A DNA stretch of 64,000 nucleotides from DASPHG01 sp035629775. Its GTDB lineage: Bacteria; Actinomycetota; Thermoleophilia; Solirubrobacterales; Thermoleophilaceae. The notes under the pieces were generated by a model. That model was not told where the DNA came from and searched no databases. It was given only the letters and a program-made list of their open reading frames with translations. The stretch covers positions 1 to 64,000 of the forward strand of contig DASPHG010000046.1 in NCBI GenBank assembly GCA_035629775.1, in the 5' to 3' direction. Of the stretch, positions 32,100 through 39,670 are shown in pieces (position 1 is the stretch's first letter; every line of letters starts with the position of its first letter). The translations under genes were made by a program, and so were the position numbers.

Positions 32100-33008
32100 C
32101 TAGATCACGGGTGGCCGACCGAGCTTCGTCATCCGCCACAGGGTCTCCGTCCTGAGCCGCTGTCTTCCGGCGGGCTGCCGCATGCCGTCGCGGTAACCGC
32201 GGAATGCGGCCCGCGCGCTGTCGGCTGAGCGCATGTTCGGGAGCGTCCGAAGCACGAACGACGCGACGAACGCGACGCCGAGGACGCCCGGGAGGTAGCG
32301 GCGTGCCAGCCAGACGCGGTTGCGCGCGCCGTAGTAGTACGAGTAGGCGTGTCTGAATACGCGGTGCGAAGGGTGAAGCGCGACGAGGTCACCTGCGTAC
32401 GACACGCGGTAGCCGGCGTCGAGCACCCGCCACGCCAGGTCCGTCCCCTCGTGCACGAAGCGAAACTCGGCCGGCCACCCACCCACCGTGTCGAACAGCG
32501 ATCGGCGAATCGCCACGGCGCCCTCCCAGACCGAGGTGACGTCGCTGGAGCGGGCCCGGTCACCCACGCGCAGGCGGGGCACCCAGTTCCGAAGGGGCGG
32601 ACCGCCGTCGAGCGGATCGACGCGCAACTGCAGGAGGCCGAGATCGGGCTCTGCGTCGAATCGCTCGGCGACACGCGCCAGCGTGTCCGTGTCGGCGAGG
32701 CTCGCGTCGTCGTCGAGAAAGAAGAGCAGGTCCCCGCCGACCTCTTCCACACCGGCGTTACGGCCTCCCGGAATCCCGACGTCCTCCGGAAGCGCGACGA
32801 CCGAGACGCCGGGCGGGAGGTCCGGCGGGCTGCAGCCATTGCCGACGACGGCGATCTCGAGTTCGACCTCCGTCTGCGCCCCCAGCGAGGCGACGGCGCG
32901 TTCGAGGTCCTGTTCGGAACGGCACGCGGTGAGCACGACGCAGCCCACGCGACGCCGAGTCGCGCTGGTCGATTTGCCCCGGTCAGCGGCGCTTGGGTGG
33001 CCGCTCAC
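32100..33008 (-). CDS. family 2 glycosyltransferase, rhamnosyltransferase-like
   Basis: A 302-residue GT2 enzyme of the GT-A fold. VGCVVLTACRSEQDLERAV starts the nucleotide domain. EIAVVGNGCS, VGIPGGRNAGVEEVGGDLLFFLDDDA (with the DDD metal site) and FVHEGTDLAWRVLDAG (catalytic region) are typical of WcaE/RfbF-like rhamnosyl or galactofuranosyl transferases. One hydrophobic segment is near the end. GTG 33008 sits inside the propeller gene upstream, overlapping by 26 nt, so both are on one leftward transcript. Donor sugar not determined. Confidence 0.87.
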   Translation of the reverse strand: MSGHPSAADRGKSTSATRRRVGCVVLTACRSEQDLERAVASLGAQTEVELEIAVVGNGCSPPDLPPGVSVVALPEDVGIPGGRNAGVEEVGGDLLFFLDDDASLADTDTLARVAERFDAEPDLGLLQLRVDPLDGGPPLRNWVPRLRVGDRARSSDVTSVWEGAVAIRRSLFDTVGGWPAEFRFVHEGTDLAWRVLDAGYRVSYAGDLVALHPSHRVFRHAYSYYYGARNRVWLARRYLPGVLGVAFVASFVLRTLPNMRSADSARAAFRGYRDGMRQPAGRQRLRTETLWRMTKLGRPPVI

Positions 33009-34257
33009 GCTTCCGCCCCTTCTGGAACCCGAGCAGTCTGGAGTGACCGGTCACGTACAGCCACTCACCGTCTGAGATCGGCGGCGCGTAACCGCCGATG
33101 CCGTCCAGGTGGAAGACCCGCTTGCCGGTCCTCACGTCCAGTCCCTGGGTGTCGTTCGTGTCGATGTCGGCGAAGTACACGACGTCGCCGATGACGCTGA
33201 CGGCGCCCGAGATCCGGCCGCCGGACTGATAGGACCACCGCTCGGCGCCGGAGCGCGCGTCGAACGCGTAGAAGCGCCCCGTGTAGGAGCCGATGAACAC
33301 GGTCGGCCCGGCGCCAACGTTCGCGGCGGCCGGGCCCGAGTACACGTAAGCGCCCGTGGATTGGGTCCACGCCAGATCGCCGCTTCGGGCGGTGAACGAG
33401 TACACGCGACCGTCCGTGTTGCCCATGTACACCCTGCCGAACGCGACGGCCGGGGTGGAGTAGAAGGTGCCGCTTCGGCCGAGCGAGAGCCCGGCGGACT
33501 GTGTGTCCCACACCTGCTTTCCGTCGCGCGCCCGGATCGCCGTGGCGACCCCCGCGTAGTCCCCGAAGAAGAGCCGCCCGTCGCTGTATGCGAGCCCCGC
33601 CTTGACCGCTCCCGGCGCCTGGTAGGTCCAGATCGTCTTGCCGTTTCCGGCCTTCAACGCGTACACCGTGCCGTCCTCCGACCCGAAGAAGACGCGCTTC
33701 CCGAGGATGAGCGGCGACGACTCGGTGCGGCTCGGCAGGTCCTTCTTCCAGAGGACCTTGCCGTCCTTCCCGCGGAGCACCGTCAGCCGCCCGTCCAGGG
33801 TCACGACATAGAGCTTCCCGTCGCTCCAGGCCGGCGAGGCGGCACTCAGGCTGCCCACGCGGCGTTGCCACACGCGCTTGCCGGTCTCGGCGTTGACGGC
33901 GACGGCGGTGGCGCGGTTCGTCACAAAGAAGAGCGTCTTCCTGGAGAGCACCGGCGGGAACTCGAGGAGGCTGTCGGCGCGGAAGCGCCACTTCTCCTTG
34001 AAGGGCGGCCCGAGCTTCGTCTCAAAGTACTTCGCGCGGTCGGGCGTGTAGCCGAAGATCGGCCAGACGAAGTTCTCGGGCTTTGGCTTCTTCGGCTTCG
34101 GCCGCTCGTCCGGGACCGTGAACTCGGCGTCGGGATTCGACACGTCCTCGGGCGCCCGCCCCCAGACCAGCCAGACGGTCAGGCCGCCCGCGGCGAGCAC
34201 GCCGACCGCGATCACGACGTATGCCCAGCGGGGAAGGCGGCTCAACACCGGGGGCAT
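32983..34257 (-). CDS. membrane-anchored PQQ-type beta-propeller protein
   Basis: A 424-residue protein with one N-terminal membrane helix (about 9-31) and an outer domain of seven or eight PQQ/BamB-like propeller blades. The repeats have the form A-x-(D/N)-x-x-(T/S)-G-x-x-x-W, for example AVNAETGKRVWQRRV, LRGKDGKVLWKK, LKAGNGKTIWTY and FDARSGAERWSY. No enzyme residues or cofactor ligands for a true quinoprotein are evident. It is more likely a scaffold for protein or glycan binding outside the cell. Start ATG 34257 is chosen because the anchor follows directly; longer in-frame starts would overlap the divergent ald gene. The end overlaps the GT2 start. Confidence 0.85.
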   Translation of the reverse strand: MPPVLSRLPRWAYVVIAVGVLAAGGLTVWLVWGRAPEDVSNPDAEFTVPDERPKPKKPKPENFVWPIFGYTPDRAKYFETKLGPPFKEKWRFRADSLLEFPPVLSRKTLFFVTNRATAVAVNAETGKRVWQRRVGSLSAASPAWSDGKLYVVTLDGRLTVLRGKDGKVLWKKDLPSRTESSPLILGKRVFFGSEDGTVYALKAGNGKTIWTYQAPGAVKAGLAYSDGRLFFGDYAGVATAIRARDGKQVWDTQSAGLSLGRSGTFYSTPAVAFGRVYMGNTDGRVYSFTARSGDLAWTQSTGAYVYSGPAAANVGAGPTVFIGSYTGRFYAFDARSGAERWSYQSGGRISGAVSVIGDVVYFADIDTNDTQGLDVRTGKRVFHLDGIGGYAPPISDGEWLYVTGHSRLLGFQKGRKRERPPKRR

Positions 34258-34287
34258 AGTAGGGAGCGCATAGGCTTGCTCGTGAGC

Positions 34288-35403
34288 ATGAAGGTCGGCG
34301 TTCCCACTGAGACGAAAACCGACGAGTACCGCGTGGCGCTCACTCCCGCCGGAACGCGCGAGTTGACCGAGCGTGGGCACGAGGTGGTCGTCCAGGCCGG
34401 CGCCGGGGACGGCAGCGTGATTCCGGACTCCGAGTACGAGGCGCAGGGCGCGCGCATCGCCGCCGGCGCGGACGAGGTCTTCGCCGAGGCGGAGCTGATC
34501 CTCAAGGTGAAGGAGCCGCAGCCGCCGGAGGTCGCGTTACTCCGCGAGGGCCAGCTGCTCTTCACCTATCTGCATCTAGCGCCCGCGCCCGAGCTGACGC
34601 AGGGCCTCTGCGACAGCGGCGCGACGTGCATCGCCTACGAGACGGTCGAGGACTCGGCCGGCCGGCTTCCCCTTCTCGCGCCGATGAGCGAGGTGGCGGG
34701 GAAGATCGCGACCCAGGCCGGGGCCTTCATGCTCGAGCGGCCGCTGGGCGGTCGCGGCGTGCTCCTGGGCGGCGTTCCTGGCGTGGCGGCGGCGACCGTG
34801 ATGGTGATCGGCGGCGGGGTGGTGGGGATGAACGCGGCCTTCATCGCGATCGGCATGGAGGCCGACGTCTTCGTGTTCGACACGAGCATCGACCGGCTGC
34901 GGGAGCTCGACATCATCTTCGGCGGCCGCGCGTCGACCGTGTACTCGAGCACGCTCGCGGTCGAGGACATGCTGCCCCAGGCCGATCTCGTGATCGGCGC
35001 CGTCCTGATCCACGGCGCGCGCGCGCCGCACGTCATCCGCCGCGAGCAGCTCGCTCTGATGAAGAAGCGCGCGGTGTTGGTGGATGTGTCGATCGACCAG
35101 GGCGGCTGCTTCGAGACCTCACGGCCGACGACGCACTCGGATCCGACGTACGAGGTCGACGGGATCACCCACTACTGCGTCACGAACATGCCGGGAGCGG
35201 TCCCGGTGACCTCCACGTTCGCGCTCACCAACGCGACGCTGCCCTACGTGCTCGCGCTCGCGGAGCAGGGGGTGGCGGCCGTGCTGTCGGATCCGGGGCT
35301 GCGCAGCGGCCTGAACGTGGCGCACGGGCGGGTCACCCACCCGGCCGTGGCCGGCGGCGTCGGCGTCGAGTACGTGTCACCCGAGCAGGCGCTCGCGAGC
35401 TAG
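34288..35403 (+). CDS. ald: alanine dehydrogenase
   Basis: A 371-residue NAD-dependent enzyme interconverting L-alanine with pyruvate and ammonia. The N-terminal MKVGVPTETKTDEYRVALTP is diagnostic. KVKEPQPPE supplies the substrate Lys, LFTYLHLAP the catalytic His, VMVIGGGVVGMNAAFIA the NAD site and IDQGGCFETSRPTTHSDP the closing loop. The length is standard. Start is ATG 34288, 30 bp from the divergent propeller gene. Its final TAG is also the first half of the TAGGCT -10-like element of the next gene. Role: nitrogen and carbon balance, possibly also supplying alanine for the wall. Confidence 0.96.
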   Translation: MKVGVPTETKTDEYRVALTPAGTRELTERGHEVVVQAGAGDGSVIPDSEYEAQGARIAAGADEVFAEAELILKVKEPQPPEVALLREGQLLFTYLHLAPAPELTQGLCDSGATCIAYETVEDSAGRLPLLAPMSEVAGKIATQAGAFMLERPLGGRGVLLGGVPGVAAATVMVIGGGVVGMNAAFIAIGMEADVFVFDTSIDRLRELDIIFGGRASTVYSSTLAVEDMLPQADLVIGAVLIHGARAPHVIRREQLALMKKRAVLVDVSIDQGGCFETSRPTTHSDPTYEVDGITHYCVTNMPGAVPVTSTFALTNATLPYVLALAEQGVAAVLSDPGLRSGLNVAHGRVTHPAVAGGVGVEYVSPEQALAS

Positions 35404-35406
35404 GCT
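35401..35406 (+). promoter_or_regulatory. -10-like TAGGCT overlapping the ald stop codon
   Basis: TAGGCT ends 6 nt before ATG 35413. Its first three bases are the stop codon of ald, so stop and promoter share DNA. Confidence 0.4.
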
Positions 35407-35412
35407 CGTCGC

Positions 35413-35583
35413 ATGCGCGTGCTCGATTGCGATTGCGGCGTCACGCTTCAGGCGGCGAACGACGAGGAGCTCGCGGACGCGGTCCGCGGCCACGTCGAGT
35501 CGGACCACCCGGACATGCAGCTCGACGAGGAGCAGGTCCGCGGCTTGGTCGCCCAGAAGGCGTACTCCGCGACGGACTCCTAG
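35413..35583 (+). CDS. DUF1059 small protein
   Basis: A 56-residue soluble protein, MRVLDCDCG at the start, then LQAANDEELADAVRGHVESDH and a short helix. This is the DUF1059 pattern: a C-x-C pair near the N-terminus, the helix with HxxxxH, and a conserved acidic patch. The Cys and His residues could bind a metal. Function unknown. It starts 9 nt after ald and may be read through from it, or started from the TAGGCT element without a leader. Its stop is at 35581-35583. Confidence 0.8.
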   Translation: MRVLDCDCGVTLQAANDEELADAVRGHVESDHPDMQLDEEQVRGLVAQKAYSATDS

Positions 35584-35630
35584 GCCCCCGGCGGCATCCG
35601 TAGGCTCCAGCGCATGCTGGAGGGGATCCG

Positions 35631-36215
35631 TTGAGCCGCGCCATCGCCGCGCTCGCGCTCGTTTTGACCTCGCCGGTGATCGTCGCGGCGATGATCGCGA
35701 TAAGGATCGAGTCGCCCGGATCGCCGATCTACCGCCAGCGGCGCGTCGGCAGGGACGGCGAGCCATTCGACATGTTCAAGCTCCGCACGATGGTCGCGGA
35801 CGCGGAGTTCATGGGGGAGGGCCTTTCCGTCAACCATGGCGACCCGCGCATCACGCGCGTGGGCCGGATCCTGCGCCGGTTCTCGATCGACGAATTGCCG
35901 AACCTGGTGAACATCGTGCGGGGCGACATGACGATCGTGGGCCCGCGGCCGACGATCCAGGTCCAGGTGGACCAGTACACGGAGCGGCAGATGCGCCGGC
36001 TCGAGGTGAAGCCCGGCCTAACGGGGTGGGCACAGGTGAACGGGCGCGCTTCGCTCCCGTGGTCGGACCGGATCGAGCTGGACATCTGGTACGTCGAGAA
36101 CAGGAGCTGGCTGCTCGACCTGAAGATCGTGGCGCGAACCCTGCGCCTGCTGGCGACGGGAGAGGGGATCTACAAAGGGCGCACCGGCGGCTGGACCGGA
36201 TCGAGCCCGGGCTAG
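35631..36215 (+). CDS. monotopic phosphoglycosyl transferase (PglC/WcaJ-type)
   Basis: A 194-residue enzyme of the small PglC size class. An N-terminal re-entrant helix (ALALVLTSPVIVAAMIAI) is followed by SPIYRQRRVGRDGEPFDMFKLRTM, then the catalytic Asp-Glu pair (D87, E88 in FSIDELPNL), GDMTIVGPRP and KPGLTGWAQVNGR. These enzymes move a sugar-1-phosphate from UDP-sugar to undecaprenyl phosphate, the first membrane step of glycan assembly. With PglF-, PglE- and PglD-like genes nearby, a bacillosamine-type sugar is a good guess. Start is TTG 35631 with GGAGGGG just upstream. Its stop shares CTAG with the convergent amidase gene. Confidence 0.92.
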   Translation: MSRAIAALALVLTSPVIVAAMIAIRIESPGSPIYRQRRVGRDGEPFDMFKLRTMVADAEFMGEGLSVNHGDPRITRVGRILRRFSIDELPNLVNIVRGDMTIVGPRPTIQVQVDQYTERQMRRLEVKPGLTGWAQVNGRASLPWSDRIELDIWYVENRSWLLDLKIVARTLRLLATGEGIYKGRTGGWTGSSPG

Positions 36216-37927
36216 AACGGGACGAACGGCTCGCTCACGTCGATCTCGACGTACGGGGAGACGCCGGCCACGTGGCGCTTGTCGCCCGCGAATCGGACCG
36301 AGGCGCGGTACAGCCCCTCCTTGCGGAACCGCCGTCGCGCGCTGAACGCTCCGCGCTCCGGGTGCAGCTCTGCCTGCGCGGTCCGCCGCCAGCGGCCGCT
36401 GTCGGTCTGGCGCTCGATCACGAGCCGCACGCCGCGCGACTTGTGCGGCGTGATCGTTCCCGCCAGATCGACCCGCTCCTCCGGCACCGCCTCCGTCGCA
36501 TCCGCGTCGAGCGTGATCCGGGGAGCTACGGCGACCACTGCGCCGTCGCCCCGGTGCGGGCGGTACTCACGATCGCCAGCAAACTCCCAGCGCAGGATCG
36601 CCCGGCGCCTGAGCCGCGCGACCGCCTCGAAGTTGCCGTCGCTGTCGGTGACCCCGCCGTCGATCCGCTTCCACCCCGTACGGCGGAGGCGCTGGAGCTG
36701 CACGGTGGCCCCGGCGATCGGCTCGTGGTGGCGATCCGCCAGCGCACCCGTGAACGTCTGTCCGTCGTTCGCGTATCTGACGACCTCGGGGAGCGGCGCG
36801 GCCATCCGCACCTTCGCACCCGCCAGCCGCCGCTCGTCGACCCGGTTGCGCAGGTCGTGGAGCTGGTAGTAGAGCTTCTGGCCGGGACACGCGGTGGCGC
36901 CCGTGTCCTGATGGCCCAGGATCCGCGGGAAGCTGCGCCGGTCGCCGGCGGGGTAGCGCGCGGTCTCGCCCCCGGCGGAGGTGAGTCGGGTCCGCCCATA
37001 CCGGCGGATGCCGTGGTTCGCGAGCTTCCACGCGATCAGCCGCGCCATGGAGCGGATCGCTGCGTCGGTCTGGGGGACGGATGTGTACGTCCCGAGGTTC
37101 GAGATCCCGGTGGTCTCGGCGTTGTAGCCCTGGGCGTGAGCGCCCATCACGGCCTCGTCCACGCCACCGGCTCGGCCCTCCCAGATCCGTCCGAACCGAT
37201 CGACGACGAAGTTGTAGCCGATGTCGTTCCAGCCATTCGTGTTGCGGTGGTAGCGGCAGACGGCGAGGATCGCGGCGGGCGCCTGGGCGCGCGAATAGCC
37301 GTTCGCGGTGACGGTGTGATGGACGGATGCGGCTTTCACGCGCCCGTAGGAGACCGTGCGCGTCGGGCACTGGTCGGCACCCCACTCGGATCGCGGATGG
37401 ATGCGCGGGCGCGACGGCGCGCCCCACGCGGGCGAGACGGTCAGCACGGCCGCGTGCGCGGCGCGGCGCAGGCCGTTCAGGAGCCGGTCGGCAGGCGTCG
37501 CGGAGCCGGTCGTGTTGACGAAATGGAGCCGAAGATCGGCCACCCGGCGCGACGCGCGGTACTGGACCCAGTCGGCCTCGCCGACCCAGACCGGCGCGGA
37601 TATCGAGCGGCCGCCGCGCTGGGCGCCGTCACCGCCCGTCGGCGTCCATCGCGTCCAGTCTCCGTCATCCGCGCGCGCCCGCAGGGCGATCGCCGGCCGG
37701 GCGTCGCCGCGCCAGGAGAAGCCCACGAGGTTGAACCGCTTCGAGGCGCGCATGGGCGGCGCGACGAAGCCCTGACGCGCGGCCACACCCGCCGGCAGCG
37801 CGGGGGCCGCCATGTCGAACTCGACGACCTCAGGGATGAACTGCCCGGTCGTCAGGCCGGGCGCGGCGAGCGCCAGCGTGGCGCCGAGAAGGAGCGCGAG
37901 AGATGTGCCGAGGACAACGCGAGGCAT
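36212..37927 (-). CDS. secreted N-acetylmuramoyl-L-alanine amidase (PGRP/amidase_2)
   Basis: A 571-residue exported protein. A signal peptide (about 1-22) is followed by a Trp-rich region of about 150 residues and then the amidase fold: HPRSEWGADQCP, VHHTVTANGY (zinc His), GYNFVVDRFGRIWEGRAGG, VMGAHAQGYNAETTGI and GHQDTGATACPG (zinc His and Cys). The C-terminal 200 residues look like Ig-like domains that may hold the enzyme at the envelope. It cuts the bond between MurNAc and the stem peptide. The layout is close to the large PGRP proteins of Streptomyces and mycobacteria (Rv3811/Ami family). The stop overlaps the PGT stop in one CTAG. Confidence 0.92.
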   Translation of the reverse strand: MPRVVLGTSLALLLGATLALAAPGLTTGQFIPEVVEFDMAAPALPAGVAARQGFVAPPMRASKRFNLVGFSWRGDARPAIALRARADDGDWTRWTPTGGDGAQRGGRSISAPVWVGEADWVQYRASRRVADLRLHFVNTTGSATPADRLLNGLRRAAHAAVLTVSPAWGAPSRPRIHPRSEWGADQCPTRTVSYGRVKAASVHHTVTANGYSRAQAPAAILAVCRYHRNTNGWNDIGYNFVVDRFGRIWEGRAGGVDEAVMGAHAQGYNAETTGISNLGTYTSVPQTDAAIRSMARLIAWKLANHGIRRYGRTRLTSAGGETARYPAGDRRSFPRILGHQDTGATACPGQKLYYQLHDLRNRVDERRLAGAKVRMAAPLPEVVRYANDGQTFTGALADRHHEPIAGATVQLQRLRRTGWKRIDGGVTDSDGNFEAVARLRRRAILRWEFAGDREYRPHRGDGAVVAVAPRITLDADATEAVPEERVDLAGTITPHKSRGVRLVIERQTDSGRWRRTAQAELHPERGAFSARRRFRKEGLYRASVRFAGDKRHVAGVSPYVEIDVSEPFVPF

Positions 37928-38006
37928 CGAGTCCGGAACACCGGTAGCCGGCGTCCGATGCGGACGACGTTAGCGGCCTTACCGCGCCTTGCAGCGGGTT
38001 TACTCG

Positions 38007-38729
38007 TTACGGGACGAGTTCCGGGGCCCTGTCGCGGAACTGCTCCTTGAATGCCCGGATGGCGTCCCACGTCGCGTCGTTCACCCCGTCGCAGCGCAGA
38101 ATCCGCCCGCCGTTCTGACCGACCCATGCGCTCACCGCAAACGAGTCCTTCAGCTCCTCGCGCGGCAGCATGATCACGTGGTAGGGGTCCTCGTCGTAGA
38201 GCGCCTTGAACTGCCCGAGCTGCTCGTCGGTCAGCGTCGGCTTGAGCCAGACCAGGATGCGCCCGTGCTCGAGCGTGTGCACCACGTGCGATAGCGGCGG
38301 CGACTCCTCGTAGATGTTGTCGTCGGGCCACTCTTGGTAGTGCCGGCCGAGGGCCGGCGGCTCGGTCTCGTACTCGATGACCTCGTTCGGATCGCTCGTG
38401 TGATCCCCTGCGCCCTCCGCCTGGACCTCCTCGATCTCGCAGCCGGCTGCTTCCACGGCTGCGTCCAGCTCGCTCTCCTGCCGCTCCGGGATCTCGCCGC
38501 CGTCCGGATACGCGATGGTCACGCCGCCGCCGCCACCGTCGCTCCCGCCGCCGTCGTCATCTCCGCCGGCCAGGAGGACCGCCCCCAGCGCGCCGACGAT
38601 GCCGAGCACCAGGATCGCCGCCACGACGATCCCGATCAGGCGCTTGCGCGCGGCCGACTGGGCCGCAGCCTGCTCCTTCGCGAGGCGTTCGCGCCTCAGG
38701 GCCTCCTTCTGCTCCTTGCGGCTCGCCAT
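38007..38729 (-). CDS. DUF3105 membrane protein
   Basis: A 240-residue protein with a basic, Gln/Ala/Arg-rich cytoplasmic start (KEQKEALRRERLAKEQ), one membrane helix (about 32-53), a Gly/Asp linker and an outer domain. Its motifs, PPALGRHY, PPLSHVVHTLEHGRILVW and IMLPREEL, match DUF3105. The His-rich stretch HVVHTLEHG may bind metal, but this is unproven. Family members are common in actinobacteria and deinococci. Start ATG 38729 overlaps the stop of the hydrolase gene (TGATG), so the pair is coupled. The basic coiled N-terminus suggests contact with nucleic acid or ribosomes, but this is speculative. Confidence 0.83.
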   Translation of the reverse strand: MASRKEQKEALRRERLAKEQAAAQSAARKRLIGIVVAAILVLGIVGALGAVLLAGGDDDGGGSDGGGGGVTIAYPDGGEIPERQESELDAAVEAAGCEIEEVQAEGAGDHTSDPNEVIEYETEPPALGRHYQEWPDDNIYEESPPLSHVVHTLEHGRILVWLKPTLTDEQLGQFKALYDEDPYHVIMLPREELKDSFAVSAWVGQNGGRILRCDGVNDATWDAIRAFKEQFRDRAPELVP

Positions 38730-39568
38730 CAGGCCACCTTCCTTCGCTTGGCGGGTGCGGGCTTCCAGCATTCGTCCACGAAAGTGGCGATCTCGTCGGT
38801 CAGGCGCGCGGGGGCCAGGCGCAGCTCGAGCAGCGAGTTGGCCTCGAGCATCCGGCCGTTGCGCAGCTCCCTGACGAGCATGTCGGCGTCCGAGAAGGGG
38901 TGGATCGGATCACGCGGGTGCCCGATGACGAGGCCCTGCGTCTCGATCCGCGCGCGCTCGGACCGCGGCGGGGCGACACGGCCGAAGAAGAGTCCCTGGA
39001 GGACGGCCGCCGAGGGCGCCGGGTCGCGGCTGATCCAGTCGAGGCCGACGTCGGAAAGATGGGTCAGGCCGCGCGGCGCCAGGCGGGCGAGCCGGCCGAT
39101 CTGGCGCGTGATCGGCGCACCGAACGTCAGGCCGACGAGCAGGGGAGTGAAGGCGAGCGCGCACCCCAGCAGCGCGTTGTCGAGGACGGGCATCTCGACG
39201 ACGATCCCGCGCAGCCGCTCGGGGGCGGTGGCCGCCACCTCGAGTGTCACGTTCGCGCCGAGCGACGTGCCACCGACGACCGCCTCGTCGAGCCCCAGAT
39301 GGTCGAGGAACGCCACGACCTGCTCGCCGAACAGCGGCATGGAGTAGCGCCACATGTCCCGCGGCTGGTCCGCGTCGCCGTGCCCGAGCAGGTCGAGTGA
39401 GTACACATGGTTGCCCCGCGCGGCCAGCTCCTGCGCGAGCGGACGGTGCATCGTCCGCGGCAGGAGGAGCCCGGGGAGCAGCACGAGGTGGCGCGATCCG
39501 GAGCCGTACTCGTCGTAGACGAGCCTAAAACCCTGGTGCGTGAAGCTGGCGACGCGTGGCTCGGCCAT
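38729..39568 (-). CDS. alpha/beta hydrolase
   Basis: A 279-residue alpha/beta-hydrolase fold protein with no signal peptide. LVLLPGLLLPRTMHRPLAQEL forms the oxyanion region, YSLDLLGHGDADQP the strand-4 turn, and VVGGTSLGANVTLEVA the nucleophile elbow with Ser in GTSLG. Acid and His are expected in the last third (near DPIHPFSDADMLV and its surroundings), but the His is not certain: no consensus GH is seen. Substrate unknown; esterases, lipases and dehalogenases share this layout. It starts at ATG 39568 and is coupled to DUF3105 downstream. Confidence 0.85.
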   Translation of the reverse strand: MAEPRVASFTHQGFRLVYDEYGSGSRHLVLLPGLLLPRTMHRPLAQELAARGNHVYSLDLLGHGDADQPRDMWRYSMPLFGEQVVAFLDHLGLDEAVVGGTSLGANVTLEVAATAPERLRGIVVEMPVLDNALLGCALAFTPLLVGLTFGAPITRQIGRLARLAPRGLTHLSDVGLDWISRDPAPSAAVLQGLFFGRVAPPRSERARIETQGLVIGHPRDPIHPFSDADMLVRELRNGRMLEANSLLELRLAPARLTDEIATFVDECWKPAPAKRRKVA

Positions 39569-39670
39569 GCGGGGCGGCAGGATAACCGCTCAACCTCGGA
39601 CGACCCCAGGCGTTGTCGAGTTGATTCGCGAAAGGTTTTCCCAATAGGGGTCGGTGTCGATAATGGCTAC

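Noticed and set aside
34288..35403. NAD(P) transhydrogenase subunit alpha instead of alanine dehydrogenase
   Set aside because: Length of 371 residues, substrate Lys and His motifs and a missing subunit beta favour Ald.
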